Source: an uncultured Collinsella sp.
GTDB taxonomy: Bacteria; Actinomycetota; Coriobacteriia; Coriobacteriales; Coriobacteriaceae
Length of the DNA: 23,206 nucleotides
Direction: 5' to 3'
Assembly (NCBI GenBank): GCA_900541145.1
Contig: UQIH01000028.1
Coordinates: forward strand, 1 to 23,206
The notes beneath the pieces were generated by a model. That model saw only the letters and a list, made by a program, of their open reading frames with translations. It searched no databases and was not told the origin of the DNA. The position numbers were made by a program, and so were the translations under genes. How positions within the stretch are numbered: position 1 is the first letter of the stretch; the number at the start of each line of letters is the position of its first letter. Below are positions 23,129 through 23,206 of this stretch, one piece after another.

Positions 23129-23206
23129 CCGCCGTTCTAACGAACGGCGGACCGGTCGACGCTGCGCGCCGCCCAGAGCGACAATTTGTCATTCAAAAGG
23201 CAAGGC
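23129..23206. repeat. Partial copy of composite terminator repeat (left half)
   Basis: Hairpin CCGCCGTTC-TAAC-GAACGGCGG (23129-23150) starts 3 bp after the hspR stop. The GC spacer, CAGAGCGACAA (23174) and TTGTCATTCAAA follow, matching 3365-3436 in order and spacing. The hairpin bases differ from that copy but pairing is kept. The window ends before the terminator tip. Confidence 0.75.

Overview
The window looks like chromosomal DNA of a high-GC anaerobic actinobacterium, most likely a Collinsella-like member of the Coriobacteriia (inference). The grounds are the high GC content, a dnaK-grpE-dnaJ-hspR operon closed by the actinobacterial-type repressor HspR, NiFe-hydrogenase maturation genes with NikR, a clostridial-type 8Fe-8S ferredoxin, a NiaR-controlled nadABC operon, and many short hairpin repeats in nearly every large intergenic gap. 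No rRNA, tRNA, CRISPR array, transposase or prophage gene is seen.

Layout. 1-1700: a minus-strand Fic-family gene, locally AT-rich upstream, bracketed by two copies of the same hairpin repeat and preceded by a striking array of GTTATTA half-sites. 1700-3400 (plus): a stand-alone EIIA-Glc (crr) with its own promoter and terminator, then a small secreted lipoprotein. 3400-10400 (minus): a nickel/hydrogenase cluster transcribed as small unknown protein, nikR, hypF, hypC, hypD, hypE, and a HAD phosphatase. HypC, D, E and F build the Fe(CN)2CO ligands of NiFe-hydrogenases; NikR reads nickel. hypA, hypB and the hydrogenase structural genes are not in the window. 10400-13650: thioredoxin (minus), an unrecognised 191-aa protein (plus) that may be a degenerate uracil-DNA-glycosylase-fold protein, and an agr-like LytTR response regulator / GHKL histidine kinase pair (minus). 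13850-17810 (plus): nadA-nadB-nadC-niaR, de novo quinolinate/NAD synthesis, with a 19-bp-arm palindrome overlapping the promoter, the expected place for autorepression by NiaR. 17820-18260: bidirectional terminator and a small ferredoxin (minus). 18390-18560: three tandem imperfect hairpins with an exact 62-bp period. 18826-23125 (plus): dnaK-grpE-dnaJ-hspR heat-shock operon with a strong hairpin between grpE and dnaJ.

The least-explained material is non-coding. At least seven families of hairpin-forming repeats occur. One is a composite end-of-operon element (stop-proximal hairpin, spacer, terminator with a GACC-AGAA-GGTC tip, conserved tail), present complete after the lipoprotein gene and in half-copies at both window edges. 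The others sit beside fic, inside the nikR-hypF gap, inside the nadA-nadB gap and after niaR. Their form resembles REP-like elements mobilised in trans by IS200-like REP-associated transposases, which is inference. The other points worth following are the putative Fic autoregulatory operator, the His/Cys-rich N-terminus of NikR with its translationally coupled 82-aa partner, and direct repeats upstream of the LytTR regulator.
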